Source of the DNA: an uncultured Elusimicrobia bacterium
GTDB lineage: Bacteria > Elusimicrobiota > Elusimicrobia > UBA1565 > UBA9628
Reading direction: 5' to 3'
Length of the DNA: 64,000 nt
Assembly (NCBI GenBank): GCA_903830945.1
Contig: CAIKVT010000058.1
Coordinates: 169,179 to 233,178, forward strand
In this document: positions 35,275-43,750 of the stretch, piece after piece
How positions within the stretch are numbered: the first letter of the stretch is position 1
Layout of the letters: each line of letters opens with the position of its first letter
The notes under the pieces: model-generated
What the model saw: the letters and a program-made list of their open reading frames with translations, nothing else
Database searches by the model: none
Told to the model about the DNA's origin: nothing
Translations under genes and position numbers: made by a program

Positions 35275-36858
35275 TCAGCGCCGCACGAAGAGCAGGAGCC
35301 GGTCCTGGGCGGCGAAGCTCGGAAGTTCCCTTGCGGACGCCGGCTTATAGGCCGGCACTGCCAGGGAGGGACGCACGATCATGGCGCCGTCGTAGCGGTA
35401 GCGTCCTGCGAGGAAGGCGATCATCGCGTCGCGATACGCCTGCCCGAGGCGCGAGGTGATGATCGTTGACAGCCGCTGGGTCGAGAACACGACGAAGTGA
35501 GGCGGCGAGGCGGCGAGCGCGGCCATTTCTTTATGCCAACCTGAGGCGTCTTTCGGGAACAGCGTCAGCGCGTAGCAATAGGTATGCCGCGTCGCGGGCG
35601 CCAGGCCGGAGTAGACGAACAGAGCCGATTCCGAGCCGAACACATGGAGGCGGTCGCCCGGCGCCGCGTGGCGGCCGATCTCCTCTCCCAGGACCTTGGT
35701 CTCGAACAGCGGGTTGGGGTAGAGCAAGGCGAGGCCGCGCGCGCGGGCGTCGGGTGAGAAGAACAGGGCTGGAGACATCGCCGCGGGCCACAACGCGAGC
35801 GCGGCGAGCGCCGTCCACGCCGCGCGGCGGCGGCGCGGCGCGAGTCTCTCGACGCCGCAGGCTGCGGCCAGCGCCAGAGGCGGCGCCGCCACGACGAAGT
35901 AGTGAGGGAACAGGAACAGTCCGGTCAGCGCGGCCGCTATCGCGGCGCCGAACCAGACAACGGCCAGCGTCTCGGCCGGGCGTTCCGGTCCCGCCTTCAA
36001 GCCGCGCAGGGACCAGCCGGCGAGTCCCAGCGCCGGAAGGCTGAAAATGAGGAATTTTGGCGCGATCGAGGTCGCGAACCAGCGCAGTTGACTGCCGATC
36101 GCCCCCGTCATGAGCAGGACGGAGGCATACCGCGCGTTCCCCGACCAAGCCTGCGACCAATAGTAACCCCACGCGCCGCGCGCTGCGAAGTACGCCGCCC
36201 AGGTCGCCGGAAAGATCGCCGCGCCGGCGGCGTAGCGCAAAGCGGCGCGCGCGCGCGGGCCGCGCCGTCCGACGACGGCGATCGCCCAGAAGCCCAGCGC
36301 TATCCACGCCGCCGTCTGTTTCGTCGTCAGCGCCGCGCCTGCGGCGAGGCCCGCCCAGAACGGAGCGTCGCGCAGAACGGCCAGCGCGCTCAGCGCGGCG
36401 AAGAGATTGACGAACGTCTCCGTGTTGGCAGGGAAACCGAAATCCCCGACCGGGATCGCCGAGAGCGCGGCGAACGCCGCGGGACCGGCCAAGCGTCCGG
36501 CCGCGCTCCAGGCGCGCGGGGCGCAGAGAAACATCGCGAGCATGGTCAGCAGGCCGGCGACAGCGGCGGCCGCGCGCGGCGACTCAGGCGAGGATGATAG
36601 CGCCGACGCCGCGCGGTAGATGAATAGGATCATCGGCGGCTTCTGGCTGAACGCATCCCGATACGGCAGGCCGCCGGAGGACCAGACGCGGGCTGCGACC
36701 GCATACTCGCCTTCGTCGCAGATCAGCGGGACGCCCCGTCCCTGACCGCGCAGGAGCAGATGCCAGCCGCCGAGGGCCGCGAGGGCCGCGGCGAGCAGGA
36801 CGCTGCGGCGGTGGGCGCGCGATGGCGAAAGGGATGAAGAGAGCCACCGCGGCGGCAT
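35275..36858 (-). CDS. Polytopic GT-C glycosyltransferase-like protein of high GC
   Basis: 527 residues, Ala-rich, about ten membrane helices. The first loop carries ICDEGEYAVAARVWSSG (acidic DEGE motif in the place of the GT-C catalytic aspartate), then FSQKPPMILFIYR, typical of PMT_2 (dolichyl-phosphate-mannose-protein mannosyltransferase-like) proteins. Base composition stands out: the 60 bases from 36241 are 83% G+C and those from 36541 73%, well above neighbouring genes, suggesting separate origin. It lies 54 bases from the other glycosyltransferase and on the same strand. Confidence 0.75.
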   Translation of the reverse strand: MPPRWLSSSLSPSRAHRRSVLLAAALAALGGWHLLLRGQGRGVPLICDEGEYAVAARVWSSGGLPYRDAFSQKPPMILFIYRAASALSSSPESPRAAAAVAGLLTMLAMFLCAPRAWSAAGRLAGPAAFAALSAIPVGDFGFPANTETFVNLFAALSALAVLRDAPFWAGLAAGAALTTKQTAAWIALGFWAIAVVGRRGPRARAALRYAAGAAIFPATWAAYFAARGAWGYYWSQAWSGNARYASVLLMTGAIGSQLRWFATSIAPKFLIFSLPALGLAGWSLRGLKAGPERPAETLAVVWFGAAIAAALTGLFLFPHYFVVAAPPLALAAACGVERLAPRRRRAAWTALAALALWPAAMSPALFFSPDARARGLALLYPNPLFETKVLGEEIGRHAAPGDRLHVFGSESALFVYSGLAPATRHTYCYALTLFPKDASGWHKEMAALAASPPHFVVFSTQRLSTIITSRLGQAYRDAMIAFLAGRYRYDGAMIVRPSLAVPAYKPASARELPSFAAQDRLLLFVRR

Positions 36859-36888
36859 CAGCGGCTGAGCCTGGCGGGGAAGTGCATG

Positions 36889-37560
36889 TCAGAAGAAAGC
36901 CAGGAACCGGTCTTCGTATTCCTCGAAGAGGCCGTATTCGCGGAGTTTTCGGCCCAAGAGCTCCACCGCGCCACGGTCCTTTCGGGCCGCGGCGAAGAGC
37001 TGCTCGACTTCCCGGCGCCGCCGGTCCGACTCCTTTCCTTCGGGGTCGAAGAGACCGCGGCGCTCCAGGTCGCGCACCTGGACAGGGAAGGAGCGGGCCG
37101 CGTGATCCAAGGTGAACTTCATCAGGGCCAGGCCCCAAGAAACGTCGGGGCAGGCGATGACCGTTTCATCACGGGCCTCCCGTCGGTCCAGGTCGGTGAT
37201 GATACGGCTAGCCACGACCTGCGGCTCGCCGGCCAGCACGCGGGTCTTGAGGTCCTGGTTCTTGAAGTTGTACTCCAGGGCGCGGAGCAGATCCCGATAG
37301 GCTGGGGTGAGCCATTGCGCGAACTGCTTGGTCTGGCGGCCGAAGCCCTGGAAGCGCTCCGCGAATGCGTCTGGCGTGATGATCCGGGGCTTTTCGGAGA
37401 GCACCGTGCTTCGCCGCAGGCGGGTCCGGCCCTTGAGGTCTTTGACCGGGGACACTAAGTGGTAAGTCAGGCGCGTGGCCCCGAAGGTCGCCAGAGTGTG
37501 GGCCGGTGCGCGCAGGACCGTGACTTGGTCTAGGAGCTTGCGGAAGGCTTCGGCGTCCAT
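36889..37560 (-). CDS. Uncharacterised conserved-looking cytoplasmic protein
   Basis: 223 residues without signal peptide, membrane segment or motif that I recognise. It is rich in Arg, Leu, Glu and Phe, largely helical in pattern (AFRKLLDQVTVLRAPAHTLA, AARKDRGAVELLGRKLREYG), with one region SRIITDLDRREARDETVIAC that could be a beta-alpha unit. Codon use matches neighbours, so it is a real gene. It is divergent from the PAS protein gene, sharing a 23-base promoter region with a TATACT -10 (37574-37569) that gives a predicted two-base leader. Confidence 0.7.
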   Translation of the reverse strand: MDAEAFRKLLDQVTVLRAPAHTLATFGATRLTYHLVSPVKDLKGRTRLRRSTVLSEKPRIITPDAFAERFQGFGRQTKQFAQWLTPAYRDLLRALEYNFKNQDLKTRVLAGEPQVVASRIITDLDRREARDETVIACPDVSWGLALMKFTLDHAARSFPVQVRDLERRGLFDPEGKESDRRRREVEQLFAAARKDRGAVELLGRKLREYGLFEEYEDRFLAFF

Positions 37561-37568
37561 CGTCTTTA

Positions 37569-37577
37569 GTATATAAT
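37569..37577. promoter_or_regulatory. Overlapping divergent -10 elements
   Basis: Plus strand TATAAT at 37572-37577, seven bases before the PAS gene ATG (37584); minus strand TATACT at 37574-37569, nine bases before the ATG at 37560. The two hexamers overlap by three bases, so polymerase can occupy only one at a time. Confidence 0.6.
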
Positions 37578-37583
37578 TAAATC

Positions 37584-37937
37584 ATGAGAGATGATGGCTG
37601 GACCGAGGAGTTCCCGGCCGCGATCACTGTCTGCGACGAGCAGGGCGTTATCCTATCCATGAACCGGGCCGCCGGCGAGGTCTTCCGCAAGGACGGCGGC
37701 CGCTCTTTGGTCGGCAAGAGCCTGCTTGGCTGCCACCCCGAGCCGGCGCGCACGCTCTTGGCCGATCTGTTGAAGAATCCGCGCGTGAACACCTACATCG
37801 TGGAGAAGGGGAAGGTTAAAAAGCTCATTCATCAAGCGCCTTGGTATCGGGCGGGCCGCTGCGCGGGCTTCGTGGAGCTCTCCATCGTCCTCCCCGAGAA
37901 CATGGCGCATCATGTGCGCAAGGAGTCTAAGTCATGA
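37584..37937 (+). CDS. Single-domain PAS protein
   Basis: 117 residues, essentially one PAS fold: FPAAITVCDEQGVILSMNRA, AGEVFRKDGGRSLVGKSLLG, then strands VNTYIVEKGKVKKLIHQAPW and GFVELSIVLPE. No output domain. PAS domains sense small ligands, redox or light, or pair proteins. The stop overlaps the start of the HD-domain gene (ATGA), so the two may work together. The -10 element just upstream predicts a leaderless mRNA. Confidence 0.85.
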   Translation: MRDDGWTEEFPAAITVCDEQGVILSMNRAAGEVFRKDGGRSLVGKSLLGCHPEPARTLLADLLKNPRVNTYIVEKGKVKKLIHQAPWYRAGRCAGFVELSIVLPENMAHHVRKESKS

Positions 37938-38506
37938 CCATCTCCGCCGGGATCGATCGGGCCCAAGCCTGGGCCCTCCTGCAAGAGTACGTGAAGAACC
38001 CCAACATGCTCAGGCATTGTCTGGCCTCGGAGGCGGTGATGCGCGCCGCGGCCAGGCGGCTGGGGCAAGACGAGGAGGTCTGGGCCCTGGCTGGTCTGCT
38101 GCACGACCTCGACGTGGAGTTGACGGGCGGGGATCTGAAGGTCCACGGATTGAAGACCGTGGAGATGCTTGCCGTCCGCGGCGTGGCGCCGGAGATCGTC
38201 GACGCCATCAAGATGCACAACGAGGCCGCGCATGGCATTAAGCGCAGCACGGTCTTCCAGAGGGCCCTGGCCGCCTGCGAGATGATCACCGGGCTGGTCA
38301 CGGCCACTACCTTGGTCTATCCGGACAAGAAGTTGGCCAGCGTCAGGCCTTCATCGGTGGTCAAGCGGATGAAGGAGAAGGCTTTCGCCGCTTCGGTGGA
38401 CCGCGACATCATCCGCGAATGCGAGGCGGTGGGCATCCCCTTGCCGGAGTTCGCCGAGCTTGCGGTGGCCGCCATGCGCGCCATCGCCGCGGACTTGGGG
38501 CTTTAG
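37934..38506 (+). CDS. HD-domain (HDIG-type) phosphohydrolase
   Basis: 190 residues. Metal ligands of the HD fold are visible as H in MLRHCLASEAVMRA, HD in GLLHDLDVELTGGD, H in VHGLKTVEML and IKMHNEAAHGIKRS. Close relatives are described as hydrolases of the HDIG/YqeK-like kind acting on nucleotides or dinucleotides. A RpfG-like GYP motif for c-di-GMP is absent. Co-transcribed with the PAS protein, which might regulate it. Confidence 0.85.
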   Translation: MTISAGIDRAQAWALLQEYVKNPNMLRHCLASEAVMRAAARRLGQDEEVWALAGLLHDLDVELTGGDLKVHGLKTVEMLAVRGVAPEIVDAIKMHNEAAHGIKRSTVFQRALAACEMITGLVTATTLVYPDKKLASVRPSSVVKRMKEKAFAASVDRDIIRECEAVGIPLPEFAELAVAAMRAIAADLGL

Positions 38507-38516
38507 TTTTCCCTGG

Positions 38517-38723
38517 CTAGTTGAGGATGAGGCCGGCCTCGGCGAGCATGATGTCGGCGCGGGTAAGCGCGTGGTAGTTGGTCGTGATTCCGGCACTCGC
38601 GGCTTGGGTCGGCGCTGGGTCCGATTGCGGGGACTGCGGTGAATCCCAGGCCAGTAGGAGGCACAGCCCGCCGAAAAATGCGGCGGCGGCCATTTGCCAA
38701 CCGACAGCACATCCCTTGGCCAT
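38517..38723 (-). CDS. Small membrane-anchored protein
   Basis: 68 residues from the ATG at 38723, preceded by GGAGGAG, which decides this start over 38771. A short cytoplasmic start, one membrane helix (MAAAAFFGGLCLLLAW), then a Ser/Pro/Ala linker and a short tail TRADIMLAEAGLIL. No family recognised. It converges on the HD gene with ten bases between, and a TATCCT -10 lies about 30 bases upstream. Confidence 0.55.
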   Translation of the reverse strand: MAKGCAVGWQMAAAAFFGGLCLLLAWDSPQSPQSDPAPTQAASAGITTNYHALTRADIMLAEAGLILN

Positions 38724-38839
38724 ACGGGATCTCCTCCAGGATAGGATAGCCGGTGTGCTTTGCTTCGACATTGCGGGAGATTAAAAAGACGGTAAGGAGT
38801 TTCAGTGGCCGCTCAGAGCCGTCCTGGGCCGGCCGCGTG

Positions 38840-39709
38840 CTAGGCGCTGGTTCCGTCGCCCCGCCGGTGGGTCTCGCCGTCCTTGTAGCCCAGTTTCTCG
38901 ATCAGTTCTTTGATGGCGCTGGGGTCGCCCTGGGTGGCCTGCAGCTCGGCGAGGTGGTTGAGGTAGCTCAGGCCGATGGCGCCGAGCCGGCTGGGGTGCT
39001 CCTGCTGCGCGGCCATGAAGGCGGTGCGCAGGTAGCAGATGCGCTCGTCATAGGGATCGGCGACCTTGAGCCACTGGTACTGGGTCAGGAAGGCCGAGAC
39101 CTCGCCGGCGATGACATCCTTGTCGTTGAGCTTGCCCGCCTGCTGGTCGCGGGCGTGAGCGGCTTCATGGATGAGCGTGGCGAAGGCGATGGCGTCCCCG
39201 ATCTTGGTCGCGAGCAAGGAGAGAGCATCGTTGAGCTTGATGCTCCCCAGTTCGGCCTTATTGAGCCAGTAGTTGTAGACCCCCATCTCGTTGTCGGAGA
39301 GCTCGCGCTTCCGGTCGAAGTCCGCGCGCCCGCTCTGCTGCATGCCGCGGGCGTATTTCATGGCTTCGGACATGGGAGAGGGGATCTCTTTGTCGTAGAA
39401 CGCGAGGCGCTGGTCCGCGCCGCTGATCAGGCGCTGGATGTCGGCCGGGGCGGCCGCCGGTGTGGGTTCGCGGTCCCAGCCGCGGAGGTTGACATTGACG
39501 ACGATCTTAGTGTCAGGCACGCGGCCGAAGAAGTCCTGGGCCATCTGGTAGACTGTGCCGTCCGTGGCGGCGTGGTCGGCCACGGCGTCTTGGAGCTGGG
39601 AGACCTCCTGGTGCATCTCGTCGGCATGGCCGGAGTCGATAGAGAGCGCGGCGGCGAGGGGGGAGGCCGTCAGCAGAAGCGCCGTCCATAGAATGGCTCG
39701 AAACTTCAT
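38840..39709 (-). CDS. Exported protein with HExxH zinc-protease-like motif
   Basis: 289 residues with a signal peptide (LWTALLLTASPLAAA). The central part has FATLIHEAAHARDQQAG, where HEAAH matches the zincin HExxH helix followed by acidic/polar residues; a third ligand might be a downstream Glu (AGEVSAFLTQYQW). Rich in Ala/Asp/Gln helices elsewhere. No family assigned, so proteolytic activity is a possibility rather than a call. A TATAGT -10 (39721-39716) sits exactly seven bases from the ATG, predicting a leaderless mRNA. Confidence 0.65.
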   Translation of the reverse strand: MKFRAILWTALLLTASPLAAALSIDSGHADEMHQEVSQLQDAVADHAATDGTVYQMAQDFFGRVPDTKIVVNVNLRGWDREPTPAAAPADIQRLISGADQRLAFYDKEIPSPMSEAMKYARGMQQSGRADFDRKRELSDNEMGVYNYWLNKAELGSIKLNDALSLLATKIGDAIAFATLIHEAAHARDQQAGKLNDKDVIAGEVSAFLTQYQWLKVADPYDERICYLRTAFMAAQQEHPSRLGAIGLSYLNHLAELQATQGDPSAIKELIEKLGYKDGETHRRGDGTSA

Positions 39710-39839
39710 ATCAATACTATAGAATGCTCGGCGGCGGGTCGCCTGCGACTTGCGGCCTAGACCAGGATGGGCCTAAAGACCTAGCACAGCACCTCTCCGC
39801 CTTATTTGAAGGACGGTCAGGACAGTGCCTATCCGTGCG

Positions 39840-40391
39840 CTAGGCTTCGGGGAAGCGCTCCATCTCTTCGGCGATGAGGGTGAGTATGTCGAGGAGGTTC
39901 TCCGTGGGGTCAGGTTGCTTGACCACGGGGACCAGCCATTGGATCATGGCGCCTTGGCCGAGGATGTCCACGACCGACTGGGCCATGAGGCGCTGGCGCA
40001 GCACCGGGTCTAAGAACTGCAGACCGGCGTTCTTGTCGTTGCAGCGGGCCAGAAGCCTTTCGTCGAAGGATCTGTCGCCGGTGAGCACGGGATCGGGCAC
40101 GAGCATCCCTGAGCGTGTCGTCACCTCGTCTTTGGGGCCGATCTCGATGCGCAGGCGTGAGGGCTTGGCCAGAATGGTCGCCACGCGGACGCCTGTTTTG
40201 TAGATGTCTACTGTCACCTTGCGGCCGTTGCGCGTGCCTTGCATCCGGGGTGGATCGGGCAGGTATTCCAGCTTGAGGATGGGCGCCAGCACGGGCCACT
40301 GGAGGCGCGGCGTGCTTATCTTATATTCCCGCCAGTAATAGATCCCCATGGGGACGGCGATCAGGATGAACCCGAGCAGAATGAAGAGCAT
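39840..40391 (-). CDS. Uncharacterised protein with N-terminal membrane anchor
   Basis: 183 residues: one membrane helix (LFILLGFILIAVPMGIYYW) then a soluble domain with mixed strands and helices (PILKLEYLPDPPRMQGTRNG, LRIEIGPKDEVTTRSGML, LTLIAEEMERF). The pattern is reminiscent of DUF3137-type proteins in which a small protein surveys a 'galactosidase-like' core, but I cannot assign it. It has a normal leader with TAGGAGG before the ATG, in contrast to several near-leaderless neighbours. Confidence 0.65.
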   Translation of the reverse strand: MLFILLGFILIAVPMGIYYWREYKISTPRLQWPVLAPILKLEYLPDPPRMQGTRNGRKVTVDIYKTGVRVATILAKPSRLRIEIGPKDEVTTRSGMLVPDPVLTGDRSFDERLLARCNDKNAGLQFLDPVLRQRLMAQSVVDILGQGAMIQWLVPVVKQPDPTENLLDILTLIAEEMERFPEA

Positions 40392-40521
40392 GCAGCAACC
40401 TCCTAAGTGCTTGACCGGCAGCGGTTTTCCTGATGACGGTCAGTACCAGCGCGGCACCGTGCGTCGGCCTTGCAGCGGCCCTATAATAGCACAGGAATGC
40501 TTGAATTAGCTAGGACATCGA

Positions 40522-40565
40522 ACCCCAGTGTTTATGGGGTCAGGCATTCACGAATTTTACGAATG
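40522..40565. repeat. Paired hairpins, REP-like element
   Basis: Hairpin 1 is ACCCCA (40522-40527) with TGGGGT (40535-40540); hairpin 2 is CATTC (40545-40549) with GAATG (40561-40565) around ACGAATTTTAC. The text GGTCAGGCATTCACGAATT resembles REP/RAYT-type elements I recall from environmental genomes. It ends three bases before the pip stop codon on the minus strand and may act as its transcript end. Confidence 0.4.
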
Positions 40566-40567
40566 GG

Positions 40568-41524
40568 TTAGAGGCGGCTGAAGCGTTCCGCGGCCTTGAT
40601 GAGTTCACTGCGGATGCCGGGCTCGGTCATGGAATGGCCGGCGTCGGTCACTACGATGAACTCCGCCTCTGGCCAGGCGCGGTGCAGCTCCCAGGCGGAA
40701 ATGATGGGGCAGCACATGTCGTAGCGGCCCTGCACGATGACGGCGGGTATGCGCCGGATTTTCTTGACGTCGTCGAGGAGCTGGGTCTGCTTTTCGAAGA
40801 ATCCCTTGTTGATGAAGTAGTGGCACTCGATGCGCGCGAAGGCCTCAGCGAAGCGGCTCTTGCCGAAGCGCTGGATGAGGCTCATATCCTGGTGGAGTTT
40901 GCTGGTGGCTCCTTCCCAGATGGCCCAGGCTTTGGCCGCGGCCAGGCGGGTCTTACGGTTCGAGCTGGTCAAGCGGCGGTGGTAGGCTTTGACGAGGTCT
41001 CCTCGCTCGATCGGGGGGATGGGGGCTAGGTAGTGTTCCCAGGCATCCGGGAACACGAAGTTGGCGCCTTCCTGGTAGAACCAGCGCAGTTCCTTGTCCC
41101 GGAGCAGGAAGATGCCGCGCAGGATGAGGCCTTTGCAGCGCTCGGGGTGGGTCTGGCTGTAGGCGAGGGTCAAGGTGCTGCCCCAACTGCCGCCGAATAC
41201 GACCCAGCGTTCGATGTCGAGGTGTTCTCGCAGGCGTTCGATGTCCTCGACCAGATTCCAGGTGGTATTTTCTTTAAGTTCAGCGTGGGGCCGGCTTTTG
41301 CCGCAACCGCGCTGGTCGAAGAGGACGATGCGCCATTTCTCGGGATTAAAGTAGCGGGGATAGCTGGGCTCGATGCCTCCGCCTGGTCCGCCATGAAGGA
41401 AGACGAGAGGTTTTCCTTTGGGGTTGCCGCATTCCTCGTAGTGGATGGTGTGGAGTTTGGAGACTTTGAGATAGCCTTCGTTGTAGGACTTGATCTTGGG
41501 GAAGAGGCCTTTCAGCGTGGGCAT
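40568..41524 (-). CDS. pip: Proline iminopeptidase
   Basis: Alpha/beta hydrolase removing N-terminal proline from peptides; 318 residues. HGGPGGGIEPSYPRYF is the S33 oxyanion region, GGSWGSTLTLAYSQ carries the nucleophile Ser, GRYDMCCP the Asp and DAGHSM the His. WRIVLFDQRGCGKSRPH is nearly invariant in this family. Cytoplasmic, no signal peptide. It follows purNH on the same strand with 52 bases between and seems to be a separate unit. Confidence 0.95.
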   Translation of the reverse strand: MPTLKGLFPKIKSYNEGYLKVSKLHTIHYEECGNPKGKPLVFLHGGPGGGIEPSYPRYFNPEKWRIVLFDQRGCGKSRPHAELKENTTWNLVEDIERLREHLDIERWVVFGGSWGSTLTLAYSQTHPERCKGLILRGIFLLRDKELRWFYQEGANFVFPDAWEHYLAPIPPIERGDLVKAYHRRLTSSNRKTRLAAAKAWAIWEGATSKLHQDMSLIQRFGKSRFAEAFARIECHYFINKGFFEKQTQLLDDVKKIRRIPAVIVQGRYDMCCPIISAWELHRAWPEAEFIVVTDAGHSMTEPGIRSELIKAAERFSRL

Positions 41525-41575
41525 GAGGGTGCCACCATACCATGGCGGGAGGCGGGAGTCATGTTTTGTGTCCGG

Positions 41576-43750
41576 TCAGTGCTTAAAGTGCCGCATGCCG
41601 GTGAAGAGCATGGCCAACCCATTCTCATCGGCCGCGGTGATGACTTCTTGATCCTTCATCGACCCTCCCGGCTGGATTACCGCTGTCACTCCCACCGAAG
41701 CCGCCGCCTCCACCGAATCCTTGAACGGGAAGAATGCATCCGAAGCCATCACCAGCACCGCCGGCCTCCCATTGTCCTGCTCATATATCTTGTACTTCAC
41801 AGAAGCCATATGCACTGAATCCACTCGCGACATCTGCCCCGCCCCGATGCCCACCGTACACTCCGGCCCCGCCAACACGATCGCGTTGGAGCGCACATGC
41901 TTGCATGCCACCCACGCAAAGCGCAAAGCCGTCTCTTCTTCTGGCGTGGGTTGACGTTTCGTCACCACCTTCATCGCGTCCCCGAAGCTCAGCCGGTCCG
42001 GCTCCATGGCTAAAATCTCGCGCCCTACCGAGCGCAGCTGTACATCCCGCGCAGGTGGCTCCTGTCGGACCAACAAACGCACATTGGGTTTTTTTTTAAA
42101 GAGCGACAAAGCCTCGGGTGAAAAGTCCGGCGCCGTGATCACCTCCACGAAACGTTGGGACAACAGCTTCGCGATGTCCGCCTCAACGGTCCTATTGAAA
42201 GCCAACACGCCCCCGAAGGCCGACAACGGATCGCAAGCCCAGGCTTTTTCGAGCGCCTCCATCAAGGTCTTGCCCACAGCCATCCCGCAAGGCGTCACAT
42301 GCTTGAAGATCACGGCCGCCGGCTGGGAGAATTCGCTGGCCGCGTCCCAAGTCCCGGCCGCGTCGAGGATGTTGTTGTGGGAAAGCTCCTTGCCGTTCAG
42401 TTGCCGGAATGACATCTCACCTTTCGGCGCGTATAAGGCCGCCTTTTGATGCGGATTCTCCCCATAGCGTAGATCTTGCACTTTTGAGAGGCTCACGGTC
42501 AGGTCCTGCGGGAAAGTCGCAGCCTCCTGCGGGGCCCAAGCTCGCGAGATCATCGCGTCATACTCAGCCGTGTGCCGGAAGGCAGCCAAAGCCAGGCGCT
42601 TGCGCGTTTCGCGGGACAACTGACCTTGCCCGGATTCCAGCTCTTTGAGCAGCGCCGGATAATCCGCCGGCGAAGTCACCACCGCCACATCATCGAAATT
42701 TTTCGCCGCGGCGCGGATCAAGGCGACTCCGCCTATGTCTATCTGCTCGATCACGTCCTGACTGTAAGGGTCGGACGCCTCGGCCGCGGTGCGCGCAAAT
42801 GGATAAAGGTTGACCACCACCAAGTCTATCGGCTCGATGCCTAAGGCCGCGGCCTCGCGCGCTTGCACAGGGTCCTTGCGCCGCAGGAGGATCGCCCCAT
42901 GCACATGCGGGTGCAAGGTCTTCACCCGGCCGGCCAAGATCTCCGGGAAACCCGTCATGGTGTCCAGTTGTCGCACTGAGAGGCCTGACTCCTGTAGGAG
43001 TTTTGCCGTGCCCGAGGTCGAGACCACCTCCACCCCCAGCCCCTCCAGTGCTCGGACGAACTCCACCACTCCCGTCTTTTCCGAGACTGAGATCAGAGCC
43101 CTCTGTATGCGCGTTTTGACGGCGCCCGCCGGCGGCAGGATGCAGACGCTCCGGCCCTCGATTTTCAGCCGTCCGGCGCAGAAAAGGCTCACCACTTTTG
43201 GATAGAGCCAATGCTCCTGGATGAGCACCCGGGCCGAAAGAGTCTCCACCGTGTCGTCCGGCAACACCGCCACCGCGGCCTGGGCCGCGATCGGGCCGTG
43301 GTCGTAGAGTTCGTCGACGAAATGCACCGTGGCGCCAGTGACCTTGGCGCCTGAGGCCAGCGCAGCCGCATGCACTTTGCGGCCGTACATTCCCGGCCCG
43401 CCGAAGGCCGGCAAGAGCGCCGGATGGACGTTCAGTATCCGGCCCGGAAAAGCCTTGAGCATGGGCGCGTGCAGGCGTGTTAAAAATCCTGCAAGGCAGA
43501 CCAGCTCCACCTGCTTCTCCCGGCAGAGCTTGGCCAGATGCGCGCTGTACTCTTCCAGGGTCGGGAAGTCTTCGGGCTTGGCCACCACGGCCGGGATGCC
43601 CGCGCGCTCGGCCCGGTGCAAGGCCCCGGCGTCGTCCTTGCTGGCCACCACCAGGACTACCTTGCCGCGCACGCGGCTCGAGCGGCAGGAATCCAGCAGG
43701 ACCTGCAGGTTCGTGCCCTCACCGGATGCTAGAACCGCTATTCTGGTCAC
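41576..43750 (-). CDS. purNH: PurN-PurH fusion (GAR transformylase / AICAR transformylase / IMP cyclohydrolase)
   Basis: 724 residues from a GTG at 43750 whose TGA overlap with purM is GTGA. The frame runs on to 44584, but that extension is a shadow of purM. Residues 1-200: PurN with RIAVLASGEGTNLQ, the catalytic Asn/His in NVHPALLPAF and Asp in VHFVDELYDHGPI. From about 205: PurH with RALISVSEKTGVVEF, GRVKTLHPHVHGAIL, NLYPFARTA (cyclohydrolase), then RYGENPHQKAALY, FKHVTPCGMAVG and HFKH (transformylase). It therefore covers purine steps 3, 9 and 10 in one chain, both transformylations using 10-formyl-THF. A poly-T run at 42085-42100 encodes Lys codons and does not break the frame. Confidence 0.95.
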   Translation of the reverse strand: MTRIAVLASGEGTNLQVLLDSCRSSRVRGKVVLVVASKDDAGALHRAERAGIPAVVAKPEDFPTLEEYSAHLAKLCREKQVELVCLAGFLTRLHAPMLKAFPGRILNVHPALLPAFGGPGMYGRKVHAAALASGAKVTGATVHFVDELYDHGPIAAQAAVAVLPDDTVETLSARVLIQEHWLYPKVVSLFCAGRLKIEGRSVCILPPAGAVKTRIQRALISVSEKTGVVEFVRALEGLGVEVVSTSGTAKLLQESGLSVRQLDTMTGFPEILAGRVKTLHPHVHGAILLRRKDPVQAREAAALGIEPIDLVVVNLYPFARTAAEASDPYSQDVIEQIDIGGVALIRAAAKNFDDVAVVTSPADYPALLKELESGQGQLSRETRKRLALAAFRHTAEYDAMISRAWAPQEAATFPQDLTVSLSKVQDLRYGENPHQKAALYAPKGEMSFRQLNGKELSHNNILDAAGTWDAASEFSQPAAVIFKHVTPCGMAVGKTLMEALEKAWACDPLSAFGGVLAFNRTVEADIAKLLSQRFVEVITAPDFSPEALSLFKKKPNVRLLVRQEPPARDVQLRSVGREILAMEPDRLSFGDAMKVVTKRQPTPEEETALRFAWVACKHVRSNAIVLAGPECTVGIGAGQMSRVDSVHMASVKYKIYEQDNGRPAVLVMASDAFFPFKDSVEAAASVGVTAVIQPGGSMKDQEVITAADENGLAMLFTGMRHFKH

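Noticed and set aside
42085-42100. T-run inside purNH as terminator or slippage site
   Set aside because: It encodes Lys/Phe codons in an intact frame with normal PurH sequence on both sides and no stem upstream.
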